Below are positions 16,508-26,068 of a stretch of 59,937 nt of DNA, in pieces. Every line of letters starts with the position of its first letter. Position 1 is the stretch's first letter. Under the pieces are notes generated by a model. The model saw only the letters and a list, made by a program, of their open reading frames with translations, did not search any database and was not told the DNA's origin. The translations under genes and the position numbers were made by a program. The stretch covers positions 1 through 59,937 of the forward strand of contig JAUIDY010000023.1 of the NCBI GenBank assembly GCA_030428385.1, in the 5' to 3' direction. This DNA comes from Rhodothermia bacterium. Its GTDB lineage: Bacteria > Bacteroidota > Rhodothermia > Rhodothermales > JAAAOL01.

Positions 16508-17452
16508 ATGAAGCTGCTGCGCACCCTTTCCACCCTTTCTAAAACAGCATCCCAGCTTGGGCTGGAAGGCGATGGAGCACCCGGCTCCGCGATGGGCTAT
16601 GGCCTCGAAGGCGGCGAAATGCCGTTCCTCGATCACCTGGAAGAATTGCGGTGGAGCCTGATCAAAGGCATCGGCGGCGTTATCGTGGCCGCCATCGTGG
16701 CCGCCTTTTTCAGCGATTGGATCATCAACGAGCTGCTGCTGGGACCGAAGAAGGCCGACTTCTTCATGTACCCCATCCTCGGCATCGAGCCGACCGAGTT
16801 CACGCTGCAAAACCGAACGCTGCCGGGCCAGTTCTTCGTTCACATCGGCTCGGTGCTGGTAGCCGGATTGGTGATGGGATCGCCGATTTTTGTGTACTTC
16901 ATGTGGCGGTTCATCGAGCCGGGGCTGTATGCCCACGAACGCAAAGGGCTGCGCTTCTCCACGGTCTTCGCCACGCTCTTTTTTATGCTGGGCATCGCGT
17001 TTGGGTATTGCATCATCACCCCGCTCGCCGTGCAGTTTTTCGCCGGATATCAGATCTCGCCCGACATCCGCAACGACTTCGACATCACCAAATATTTCAG
17101 CATGGTGACGTGGTGGAGCTTCGGGACGGGCATTCTCTTCGAACTCCCGGTGGTGATCTATTTCCTCGCGAAGATGGGCCTCGCCACACCGGCCCGGCTG
17201 CGGGCCTCGCGCAAGTGGGCCCTCATCGTGGTGCTCATCCTGGGCGCGTTCTTTACCCCGCCCGACCCGCTTTCGCAACTTTTGGTGGCAATGCCGCTCA
17301 TGCTGCTCTACGAAGCCTCCATCTTCATTGCGGTATATGTGGAGCGCAAACATAACCGGCGGCTCCGTAAAGAAGCCGAGCGCGACGCCCGCCTCAAGGC
17401 CGAGCAGGAACAACGGGCGCAACAAGAACGGGATTCGGAGGCAAATTCATAG
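16508..17452 (+). CDS. tatC: Sec-independent (twin-arginine) translocase subunit TatC
   Basis: The 314-aa membrane protein has the TatC hallmarks: MPFLDHLEELRWSLIKG with the conserved glutamate, six hydrophobic segments, FIEPGLYAHERKGL, the FGYCIITPLAVQFF segment, and FGTGILFELPVVIYFLAKMGL. It then carries RASRKWALIVVLILGAFFTPPDPLSQLLVAMPL. It docks RR-type signal peptides. An N-terminal extension of ~35 residues and a charged coiled tail (RLRKEAERDARLKAEQEQ) exceed the family core. tatA/B are not in the window; one likely Tat substrate is the RRRF-bearing hydrolase at 34028. Confidence 0.96.
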   Translation: MKLLRTLSTLSKTASQLGLEGDGAPGSAMGYGLEGGEMPFLDHLEELRWSLIKGIGGVIVAAIVAAFFSDWIINELLLGPKKADFFMYPILGIEPTEFTLQNRTLPGQFFVHIGSVLVAGLVMGSPIFVYFMWRFIEPGLYAHERKGLRFSTVFATLFFMLGIAFGYCIITPLAVQFFAGYQISPDIRNDFDITKYFSMVTWWSFGTGILFELPVVIYFLAKMGLATPARLRASRKWALIVVLILGAFFTPPDPLSQLLVAMPLMLLYEASIFIAVYVERKHNRRLRKEAERDARLKAEQEQRAQQERDSEANS

Positions 17453-17589
17453 TTAAGGGTTCTTAAAAATGCCGCCGCTTTTTCGATATATTTAGTCACA
17501 CGCTGAGCCTGAGGTACTGATCAAAGAGACAAGGCCTCGTTAACGGGCTTGGCCCCTATTTCCTGTTCATTTCAAGTGCGCGTATTGCG

Positions 17590-19260
17590 ATGACACCAAA
17601 ACCCCCACGCTCTGTTCGTTGGTATTCGGCTGTCTTGTTTCTTGTGACCCTGATCGTGGGCGTAACGGTGGGTTTCTGGATGCCCCGCGATGATGAGTTT
17701 TTCGCCATCCGCAAGAATTTCCAAATCTTTGGCGCGCTCTACGAAGAATTGGTGACCAACTATGTGGATGCGCTTAACCCGGAGCAGGTGATGCGCACCG
17801 GCATCGAGTCGATGCTGGAAGACCTGGACCCGTACACGGTGTTCATCGACGAAGCCAACAACATCGACATCGACATCCTGACACGCGGACGCTATGGGGG
17901 CATTGGGCTCAACATTGGCATCCGCAACGGACAAGTGACCGTCTCATCGCCCATCGAGAATACGGGCGGCTATGAACAGGGCGTTCGGGCCGGTGACATT
18001 ATCACCACCATCGCCGGACAATCGACCGAAGGCATGGCGCTGACGGACGTAAACGCGTTGTTGCGGGGTGAACCGGGCACGGCAGTGGAGATGACCATTG
18101 TGCGCGAGGGTGAACCCGAGCCGCTGCCTTTTTTGCTGACGCGGGAAGAGGTGGAACTGCACAACGTGAGTTACAGCGGCTTCCTCAAAGACGATCCGGC
18201 GGCAGGCATGGCCTATGTCAAGCTTGAGCGCTTTGGCCGCAACGCCGCCGATGAAGTGAAGCACGCCCTGGATATCTTACAAGCCACCGCTCCCATTCAG
18301 GGGGTAGTGCTGGACCTGCGCGACAACCTCGGCGGGTTGCTCGATGAGGCGGTGTCACTGACGCAGTTCTTTGTGCCGCATGGCTCCACCATCGTTTCGA
18401 CACGCGGGCGGCTCTCGAACACCGAGCGCGTGTACCGCAGCACCATGCAGCCGCTCTATCCGGAGATCCCCGTGGCGGTGTTGGTGAACGAATACAGCGC
18501 CTCTGCCAGCGAGATTGTGGCGGGTGCCATACAGGACCTGGATCGGGGCGTTATTGTCGGTGTGTCCTCGTTTGGGAAAGGACTCGTGCAGATCGTGCGC
18601 CCGCTTCCGTACAACACCTCCATCAAGATTACCACGGCCAAGTATTACACCCCCAGCGGGCGCTCCATTCAGGCGATCGACTATGGCCGCCACGATGGTA
18701 GTTCCGAGGCCATTCCCGATTCGCTACGCCGCACCTTTACGACCCTTGGCGGCCGCGAGGTGAAAGACGGACGCGGCATTGAACCTGATGTCCTCGTTTC
18801 CTTTGGCGAAGAAAGTGAACTCGAAGAAGCGCTGCGCCGACGGGCGGCCTTCTTCTTCTATGCCAACCACTACGCTGCCACCCATTCCCAAATCGAGCCC
18901 AACTTCGTGGTTTCCAACGCGATTTACGACGACTTCCGGGCTTGGCTTAACCGGGAAGGATTTACCTACAGTACCTCGATGGAATATGCGATGGGCGACC
19001 TCTCGGAGCAGCTGGAAGCGAATGGTTATTCGTCCACCGGAGATGAAATCGCGGCGCTGAACCGGGCGCTGGCCCAAGAAAAAGCCATGGACTTCAACCG
19101 CCACGAACCCCGCCTCAAAGAGCGGCTGCGGGCCGAAATCCTTTCGCGTTATTTGGACCGTGACAAGCAGGTGCGCGCCTCCTTGGCCAACGACGGCCAG
19201 GTGCTCCGTGCCGAACGCATCTTGCAAGACACCCGTGAATACACCTCCATCTTGGACTAA
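17590..19260 (+). CDS. S41-family C-terminal processing protease with PDZ domain
   Basis: The 556-aa protein has an N-terminal membrane anchor (residues ~10-30), the LEDLDPYTVFID segment, a PDZ domain (~100-180: YGGIGLNIGIRNGQ, VRAGDIITTIAGQS), and the S41 core. The core contains VLDLRDNLGGLLDEAV, EYSASASEIVAGAIQD with the likely nucleophile Ser305, and SSFGKG with the general base Lys330. It should cleave periplasmic or misfolded proteins near their C-termini. The ~170-residue helical C-terminal extension is longer than in minimal CtpA and common in Bacteroidota homologues. Confidence 0.93.
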   Translation: MTPKPPRSVRWYSAVLFLVTLIVGVTVGFWMPRDDEFFAIRKNFQIFGALYEELVTNYVDALNPEQVMRTGIESMLEDLDPYTVFIDEANNIDIDILTRGRYGGIGLNIGIRNGQVTVSSPIENTGGYEQGVRAGDIITTIAGQSTEGMALTDVNALLRGEPGTAVEMTIVREGEPEPLPFLLTREEVELHNVSYSGFLKDDPAAGMAYVKLERFGRNAADEVKHALDILQATAPIQGVVLDLRDNLGGLLDEAVSLTQFFVPHGSTIVSTRGRLSNTERVYRSTMQPLYPEIPVAVLVNEYSASASEIVAGAIQDLDRGVIVGVSSFGKGLVQIVRPLPYNTSIKITTAKYYTPSGRSIQAIDYGRHDGSSEAIPDSLRRTFTTLGGREVKDGRGIEPDVLVSFGEESELEEALRRRAAFFFYANHYAATHSQIEPNFVVSNAIYDDFRAWLNREGFTYSTSMEYAMGDLSEQLEANGYSSTGDEIAALNRALAQEKAMDFNRHEPRLKERLRAEILSRYLDRDKQVRASLANDGQVLRAERILQDTREYTSILD

Positions 19261-19332
19261 ACGAGCGGTGCGCGTTGGGCACGATCCGTCGCCTTTAAAC
19301 CCAACATTCTCCATCTCGCCTTCCCCCAGCCC

Positions 19333-20154
19333 ATGATGATTTCAGGCGACGTTTTGCTGCTGGTGGGGGCCGGATTGTTGGCGGGTTATGTAGCGGGTCT
19401 TGTCGGTGTGGGCGGCGGTATTATCTTCGCACCCGTGCTGCTGTTCTATTACGAGTCCATCGGCATCGCCCCGGAAGTGATCGCCTCGCTCACGATTGGG
19501 ACGAGCCTGTTTTGCACCCTCATCGCCTCGCTGTCGAGCACGTGGTCACACCATCAGCGCGACGCGGTAGACTGGCGGGTGATGCGACTGGTGGGCATCA
19601 GCAGCGTGGTGGCAATTGTGTTGATGACGCGATTCGTGACGACGCAGCCGTGGTACACCAAAGAGGTTTTTCAGGTCTTGTTCGCCGTCCTTATCCTGGC
19701 AGTAGTGACCCGCATGGTACGCCGCTCCTCCTCCTTCGACGAACCCACCGGCATCGACTGGTCGTGGACGAAACTGGGCGGCATCGGGACGGCGGCAGGC
19801 GTGGTGTCGACTGCGGCAGGCGTAGGCGGTGGCATCGTGCTGGTGCCCGCGTACCATCACCTGCTGCATGTGCCCATGCACCGCGCCGTAGGCACCTCCA
19901 GCGCCACCATCCTGATCATTGCCTCGTTCGGGGTGCTGTCGTATGCCTGGACGGGATGGACAGCGACGGTGCCTGCCACCGCAATTGGCTATGTGGATGT
20001 GGGCCGAGCGCTGTTTCTCGCCATCCCGGCTGTGTTTACGGCTCGGCTCGGCGTATGGACTGCGCACCGCATGGACACGCGGGCGCTGCGGCTGGGGTTT
20101 GCCGTGCTGGCCACCGTGTTGGCGATCCGGTTGTTGTGGCGGGCGCTGGGCTGA
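19333..20154 (+). CDS. TauE/SafE (TSUP) family anion exporter
   Basis: The 273-aa protein has eight or so hydrophobic segments and two internally similar halves, each with a glycine-rich signature. The first is LVGVGGGIIFAPVLLFYY with ASLTIGTSLFCTL; the second is TAAGVGGGIVLVPAYHHLL with HRAVGTSSATILIIASFGV. This is the TauE/SafE fold, which moves sulfite, sulfoacetate or other sulfur-containing anions across the inner membrane. The substrate cannot be told. It converges on the BtuF-like gene with a 2-base gap. Confidence 0.88.
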   Translation: MMISGDVLLLVGAGLLAGYVAGLVGVGGGIIFAPVLLFYYESIGIAPEVIASLTIGTSLFCTLIASLSSTWSHHQRDAVDWRVMRLVGISSVVAIVLMTRFVTTQPWYTKEVFQVLFAVLILAVVTRMVRRSSSFDEPTGIDWSWTKLGGIGTAAGVVSTAAGVGGGIVLVPAYHHLLHVPMHRAVGTSSATILIIASFGVLSYAWTGWTATVPATAIGYVDVGRALFLAIPAVFTARLGVWTAHRMDTRALRLGFAVLATVLAIRLLWRALG

Positions 20155-20156
20155 CC

Positions 20157-20960
20157 CTAGGCATCGAGGTTCTCGTCGATGATGCGGCAGAGTTCATCAA
20201 GCCCATCCGTCAGGCAGCCGGGGCCCGGTTGTAGAATACCCGCCGGGTCCATTTCATAAATCCGCCCGTTGCAAATCGCCGGGACTTCCTCGAAGCCGGG
20301 GCGTCCCGTCACGCTTTCCCGATCTAGGGGCTTGCCACACCAGCAGCCAATAAAAACCTCCGGCGACCGCGCAGCCACTTCTTCCACGGCCACATACCGC
20401 TCCTTCGAGGCCCGTCCGGCGGCCCGGTCGGCAAAGATATTGTCGCCGCCTGCAATCTCTATCAACTCGCTAACCCATGAGATGGCGCTGATCATCGGGT
20501 CGTCCCACTCCTCGAAATACACCCGTGGACGTCGGGTCCGCTGGCTACGTTCGGCGCGGAGGGCATCGATTCGTGCCGCATAGCTGGAAACCAGCGCCTG
20601 CGCTTTTTCCTGCTGCCCCACCACCCGGCCTAGCAGCAGCAAGGTGTCCAGTATCTCGCGGATGGTGCGTTGGTTGGTGATGAGCACCGGCAGATTTTCC
20701 CGAATCAGGTCTCGCGCCAGGTCTGCCTGCACATCCGAAAAGCCGATGACCAGATCCGGCTCCAGCGCCTTGATCTTCTTGATGCTGCCTCCGATGAACG
20801 CCGAAACGACGGGCTTTTCTTTTTTGGCACGTTCCGGGCGGCAGGTGTACGCGCTGATGCCCACGACCCGCTCTTCCTCGCCGAGCAAATACAGAAACTC
20901 GGTCGTCTCTTCGGTAAGGCAGACAATGCGTTGTGCGGGTTCGAGCAACATGCGGTTCAC
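20157..20960 (-). CDS. BtuF-like ABC-type metal-chelate/cobalamin binding protein without signal peptide
   Basis: The 267-aa product matches the helical-backbone periplasmic-binding family: RIVCLTEETTEFLYLLGEEERVVGIS, IKALEPDLVIGFSDVQADLA, WVSELIEIAGGDNIF and VAARSPEVFIGCWCG. These occur in the order seen in BtuF/FhuD-like proteins. The N-terminus (MNRMLLEPAQ) has no signal peptide or lipobox and no ABC permease or ATPase is nearby. It may act in the cytoplasm or be a diverged stand-alone relative. An alternative start at 20951 does not add a signal. No B12 riboswitch was recognised upstream. Confidence 0.75.
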   Translation of the reverse strand: MNRMLLEPAQRIVCLTEETTEFLYLLGEEERVVGISAYTCRPERAKKEKPVVSAFIGGSIKKIKALEPDLVIGFSDVQADLARDLIRENLPVLITNQRTIREILDTLLLLGRVVGQQEKAQALVSSYAARIDALRAERSQRTRRPRVYFEEWDDPMISAISWVSELIEIAGGDNIFADRAAGRASKERYVAVEEVAARSPEVFIGCWCGKPLDRESVTGRPGFEEVPAICNGRIYEMDPAGILQPGPGCLTDGLDELCRIIDENLDA

Positions 20961-21050
20961 AAACTATCGAAAATGGACGCGTGCAAGATACGCCTCCGCC
21001 CTGCTTCTCGCCGCCATGGGGTAGCCACAAAACCAGATGAAACCAATCTA

Positions 21051-21082
21051 TTGACTTTCCGTAACGGAAAGTCATAAGTTTC
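21051..21082 (+). promoter_or_regulatory. Promoter with embedded 21-bp palindromic operator
   Basis: TTGACT at 21051-21056 and TAAGTT at 21075-21080 have an 18-base spacer. Between them lies a perfect palindrome, GACTTTCCGT - A - ACGGAAAGTC (21053-21073). A half-site-like TTCC..CACGGAAAA follows at 21081-21094. A repressor bound here would block polymerase. The likely ligand is the small winged-helix protein encoded at 21565. The TAAGTTTC box also resembles the Bacteroidota -7 element. Confidence 0.7.
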
Positions 21083-21117
21083 CTACACGGAAAACGACAA
21101 CATTGCCGGAGATGAAT

Positions 21118-21561
21118 ATGACCCCGAACAAAGATAATCCCTCTCCTGCCGAGGCACAGGAAGCGTTGGCCTCCGTGGACGCCTTGACCCTGCGTGCCAG
21201 ACAGCGCAGTGCCTATTCACGGGCATTTGCCGCAGCGATGTCGCTATGGAGCGGTGTGCTGGTGGCGACTATGGGCACCGGCATCTGGCCCTTGCTTTTT
21301 GTAGGCGGGCTGGTGGCCTACATTGTCTGGCGTAAACGCACCGAGACATGGCCCCGCGAAGTCGAAAGCAAGCGCGGCCTGGGCATTGTGCTCGGCCTGG
21401 GAGCGCTGGTGGGGGCGGCGTTCATCGGCGCGTACATCGCACGGGTGTACATGGGCCAGTTTTGGCTGCCTCTGCTGCTGGGAGTGGTGGTGGCCGTGCT
21501 CCTGTTTGCCCTCTCCGAGAAAACCTACCGCGCCCTCCGCACCACCACCCCTGCCGCCTAA
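21118..21561 (+). CDS. Small membrane protein in operon with a winged-helix regulator
   Basis: The 147-aa product has a helical N-terminal part (EALASVDALTLRARQRSAYSR), then four hydrophobic segments arranged as two hairpins (AAAMSLWSGVLVATMGTG, LLFVGGLVAYIVW, LGIVLGLGALVGAAFIGAYIA, LPLLLGVVVAVLLFAL). I do not assign a family. GGAG 6 bases before ATG 21118 supports this start over the upstream in-frame ATG at 21112 and TTG at 21103. It is the first gene of a two-gene operon; the regulator starts 3 bases after its stop. Confidence 0.7.
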   Translation: MTPNKDNPSPAEAQEALASVDALTLRARQRSAYSRAFAAAMSLWSGVLVATMGTGIWPLLFVGGLVAYIVWRKRTETWPREVESKRGLGIVLGLGALVGAAFIGAYIARVYMGQFWLPLLLGVVVAVLLFALSEKTYRALRTTTPAA

Positions 21562-21564
21562 GCC

Positions 21565-21864
21565 ATGCCAACACCTGAACTTGACCCCATCATTCACGCG
21601 CCCAACCGGCTACAGATCTGCGCCTTGCTGATGCCGCTGGAGGAAGCCGCGTTTAAGGTGCTGCGCGAAGAATTGTCGGTGAGCGACTCGGTGCTGTCGA
21701 AGCACATTAGCCAACTGGTGGGTGCAGGCTATGTGGGCTTGAGCAAACGCACCCTCGACGGACGCCAGCACACCTGGGCTTATCTCACACCAGCCGGGCG
21801 ACATGCTTTTACCGCGCATGTGGCCGCCCTGCAAATCATCGTGTCCCATGCCCAAGGATCATAG
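21565..21864 (+). CDS. Winged-helix transcriptional regulator (HTH_34/ArsR-MarR-like)
   Basis: The 99-aa protein is a single winged-helix domain: IIHAPNRLQICALLMPLEEAAFKVLREELSV, then the recognition helix SDSVLSKHISQLVGAGYV and the wing SKRTLDGRQHTWAYLTPAGRHAFTAHVAAL. This is typical of the HTH_34 group of small ArsR/MarR-like regulators. No cysteine metal site is seen beyond one Cys. It lies 3 bases after the membrane protein gene, and the palindrome in the shared promoter (21053-21073) is the best candidate operator, implying autoregulation. Confidence 0.8.
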   Translation: MPTPELDPIIHAPNRLQICALLMPLEEAAFKVLREELSVSDSVLSKHISQLVGAGYVGLSKRTLDGRQHTWAYLTPAGRHAFTAHVAALQIIVSHAQGS

Positions 21865-22060
21865 CCTGATCCACTTTAGGAGCGGTCTTGCATGCTGTAC
21901 GCATGGGCGTGGCACTTTCTGAATCAGTGACTTCGTTATTCCACACGCCCGCCCATGTTTGTTGGGGTGCCGTTTGTCAAGTTAATGCAACACCTCAATT
22001 GCACGGTAAGAAGCAGCATGGGTAACTCGTGGCGGCTTGCAGCAGGAGGTACGGCATCGC

Positions 22061-23230
22061 TTAGGGTCCCGGCGACTGCCATGCCTCAAAAACCGGTGGC
22101 GTCTCCTCGCGAATAACCACCACGCCATCGAAGTACGTCGACCAGTCGAATGAGTCAAACCGACCGAAAAGCCGCGACGGCACAACACCGAGTTCGCGCA
22201 ACGATAGGGCATCCAGATATACAAACGCTCCTCCGTTTGTCACTGCCCTGGCTTCAAGCGAACCCGTTGGGGCTTCGGGGAACGGCTGGCTCGGCATGCC
22301 CGCCATGGATGAAGCTCCAGCGTACGTCGTGAAGCCGATGGCCGCAAGCTTGTCTCCCCATTCTGCAGCAAGATAAGATCCGAGCGGGCGGTCGGGGCGT
22401 GCGCCCTCCTGGCGGGCGGCGTGGACGGTTGCCGTCCAGATGATGACTTTGCTCGTATCTGAACGGCGGGCGCGATACCAGCGAAGGTTGCGATACATAA
22501 CCGTATCGCGGTCGGGCGCATTCGCTCGCTGCCGATGGTAGTAACTGGCCAAGTTGGCCAGCATCATCTGTGGTGGCGTCCGCACGGTATCTGCCGATGC
22601 GTCGTTTTCCCCTGCCGCGTTGGCGGCCTGTTGGGCACAGCGTTCGAGGAGGATCTGCGCTGCTTCGTCGAAGGCATGTTCATCGTCGTAGCGCCAGAAA
22701 AGATTCCGGTCGACGGCGGCGCTGCAGGAGGCAGCCTGCGATGGCGGGAGCGCGTCGGCTACCAAGTCCGACAACACGGAGCGGGCGTAGTCGGAGGTTA
22801 CGCTGGGCTGATCGTCCAGCCCGCCTAGAAACATGGTGCCTGCCGAGGCTTGCTCGAAGAGCCCACGTCGCCAATCGGCAAGTCCCTGCGTCCACCAGAA
22901 GCGCCCGACGGCGCGGTTGAGTTGCCAGAACGTTGCCTGTTGCTCAGCGATGGCTGCCTCGAAACCCAGAAAATCGTAGATCCCCGCCTCGAAAAGCAGC
23001 ACATCAAATCCACACTGTGCGACCAGTCCTTCCACGATCTGGGCCTTGGCCTGAAACGTATGCGCTTCGCCGTGACTGGGCAGTTCGCCCAACAGCACCA
23101 CCTTCCGGTCGCAAACATCTTCCACGACACGAGCGACGACAGACGACAGATCTTGCTGCTGGGCTTGGGCCAGCGGTACAGCTAGGCCCAAGAGGCCAAC
23201 GAGTATGCCGAAACCGATGCATCGCCTCAT
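22061..23230 (-). CDS. Erythromycin-esterase-family protein, exported
   Basis: The 389-aa product starts MRRCIGFGILVGLLGLAVP with a signal peptide ending near AQAQQ. It then carries the Ere-type sequence: VVLLGELPSHGEAHTFQAKAQIVEGLVAQCGFDVLLFEAG with the conserved His and Glu, FWWTQGLADW, YRNLRWYRARRSDTSKVIIWTATVHAAR and LGSYLAAEWGDKLAAIGF. True Ere enzymes open macrolide lactones with the first-helix His as base; many environmental homologues have unknown substrates and resistance should not be assumed. The usual HNGH-like motif is altered to ATVHAAR. Exported location is unusual for a macrolide esterase. Confidence 0.8.
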   Translation of the reverse strand: MRRCIGFGILVGLLGLAVPLAQAQQQDLSSVVARVVEDVCDRKVVLLGELPSHGEAHTFQAKAQIVEGLVAQCGFDVLLFEAGIYDFLGFEAAIAEQQATFWQLNRAVGRFWWTQGLADWRRGLFEQASAGTMFLGGLDDQPSVTSDYARSVLSDLVADALPPSQAASCSAAVDRNLFWRYDDEHAFDEAAQILLERCAQQAANAAGENDASADTVRTPPQMMLANLASYYHRQRANAPDRDTVMYRNLRWYRARRSDTSKVIIWTATVHAARQEGARPDRPLGSYLAAEWGDKLAAIGFTTYAGASSMAGMPSQPFPEAPTGSLEARAVTNGGAFVYLDALSLRELGVVPSRLFGRFDSFDWSTYFDGVVVIREETPPVFEAWQSPGP

Positions 23231-23314
23231 GTTTTGGACTTTAATCACAAATTGGTATGGAATCATCAATTAGTGCGTGAGGCTTGCGTGATATTCGAAT
23301 GGACACGCTCCTGC

Positions 23315-23647
23315 TTATTTGATCATGTAAAAACGAGGGTGGTTTAACCAAGACCTGAGGAATGCGGGATCAGCCACATGGTAAAACTGCCTTCCATCTG
23401 ATTCAACGTCAGCAATAGCGTATATCTTTCCCTCAATCTCATCAAGAGATCGCGCTATTTTTTCCTTATCCCAGGTCCCATAAAGGGACGAATCAGGCGT
23501 GATGTAACTACCAAAGTCGATCATACCACCTAGCATTTCAGCCAACCGAATCGCAATCGTACCTACCAATAAATGATCTTGCCTATTTCCACAATGTGAC
23601 CCTACCCCTAAACAGGCACGCGGCTTCCATCCAAAGTATGATACCAT
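23315..23647 (-). CDS. DUF6368-like small protein (possible orphan immunity protein), probably 5'-truncated
   Basis: The 110-aa product reads FGWKPRACLGVGSHCGNRQDH, then IAIRLAEMLGGMIDFGSYI and the C-terminal FYHVADPAFLRSWLNHPRFYMIK. This pattern resembles the DUF6368 proteins, which I recall as accompanying polymorphic toxins; that link is from memory and tentative. The N-terminus begins where the family would already be well inside its domain, so it may be truncated. Local base composition is visibly more AT-rich than neighbouring genes, which suggests recent arrival. No toxin gene is adjacent. Confidence 0.5.
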   Translation of the reverse strand: MVSYFGWKPRACLGVGSHCGNRQDHLLVGTIAIRLAEMLGGMIDFGSYITPDSSLYGTWDKEKIARSLDEIEGKIYAIADVESDGRQFYHVADPAFLRSWLNHPRFYMIK

Positions 23648-23664
23648 TCCCTCTGCCCCCCAAC

Positions 23665-23704
23665 AAAAAAGGGCGGTGCCGCCCGAAGCGGCACCGCCCT
23701 TTTA
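23665..23704. terminator. Strong intrinsic terminator after groEL
   Basis: AAAGGGCGGTGCCG and CGGCACCGCCCTTTT form a 14-bp perfect stem with a short loop (CCCGAAG). The stem is flanked by A- and T-runs, so it can act in both directions. It lies 26 bases after the groEL stop on the minus strand. Confidence 0.9.
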
Positions 23705-23730
23705 CTATGCGTTACGCGTAGGCGCTAGAC

Positions 23731-25395
<1,665 letters not shown>

Positions 25396-25454
25396 TTAAG
25401 GTTCGAATGGGGTGAATGTGGTGGGGTTGCTTGGTCATGCCAAGCAGCGTACCC

Positions 25455-25745
25455 CTACCCTTCCACAATGCCGAGGATGTCCGACTCACGCATGATGAGC
25501 AGGTCCTCGCTGCTGATGTTGATTTCGGTACCGGCGTACTTGCCGTAGAGAACCGTGTCGCCTGCTTTGACCGTCATGTCGATCTTGTTGCCATTCTCGA
25601 CGCGGCCCGGGCCGACGGAGACGACGGTGCCGCGCTGCGGCTTTTCCTTCGCGGAATCGGGGATGTACAGGCCGCTAGCGGTTTGCTCTTCAGCGGGCTC
25701 CGGTTTGACGACCACGCGGTCGCTCAACGGTTTGATGCTTGACAT
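25455..25745 (-). CDS. groES: Co-chaperonin GroES (Hsp10)
   Basis: The 96-aa protein carries the GroES landmarks: [34 protein letters not shown] including the mobile loop, [11 protein letters not shown], and [28 protein letters not shown]. It caps the GroEL ring. It is the first gene of the groES-groEL operon; a CIRCE element lies about 80 bases upstream of the start. Confidence 0.99.
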   Translation of the reverse strand: MSSIKPLSDRVVVKPEPAEEQTASGLYIPDSAKEKPQRGTVVSVGPGRVENGNKIDMTVKAGDTVLYGKYAGTEINISSEDLLIMRESDILGIVEG

Positions 25746-25823
25746 AGATGTAAGCCTCCAGTTTGGTGGTTACAGGTTTATATGATGCAAAAAAGGTCGG
25801 GTTTTCGCGTTTTTTGCTCGTTG

Positions 25824-25850
25824 TTAGCACTCCACAGTGGCGAGTGCCAG
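25824..25850. promoter_or_regulatory. CIRCE element (HrcA operator) upstream of groES
   Basis: TTAGCACTC - 9 bases - GAGTGCCAG matches the CIRCE consensus (TTAGCACTC-N9-GAGTGCTAA) at 16 of 18 arm positions, with the exact spacer length. It is placed about 80 bases upstream of the groES start. The HrcA repressor should bind it and release on heat shock. hrcA itself is not in this window. Confidence 0.92.
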
Positions 25851-26068
25851 CGTCGAACAAGACGTGGTCCTGCGTGTTCCGGTGTGGTTGACATTGGGTG
25901 AGGATCCGCAGGATCTTTAAACAACCTTAATGATTTTTGCTGCCGGACATGGACTGCAATAATGACTGAACAGGTGGATCCGACAGGCAGTAAACAAGCT
26001 TAACAAAAGCTGTGCCCATCCCGTAGGGCCGGGTGTGGCATGCCAGCACTTGCGTTTGGCTTGTCAGG
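25851..26068. other. Spacer upstream of the groES promoter region
   Basis: No gene was recognised. The word GGATCCG occurs twice (about 25902 and 25976), and the surrounding sequence is less GC-rich than neighbouring genes. The divergent groES and DUF2085 promoters probably lie here. Confidence 0.3.

Noticed and set aside
20961-21050. Possible cobalamin riboswitch before the BtuF-like gene
   Set aside because: The conserved B12-box was not found.
23630-23650. Third copy of the ATACCA-ended repeat element
   Set aside because: Only an 11-base end word (TATGATACCAT) matches; no body or second end is seen.
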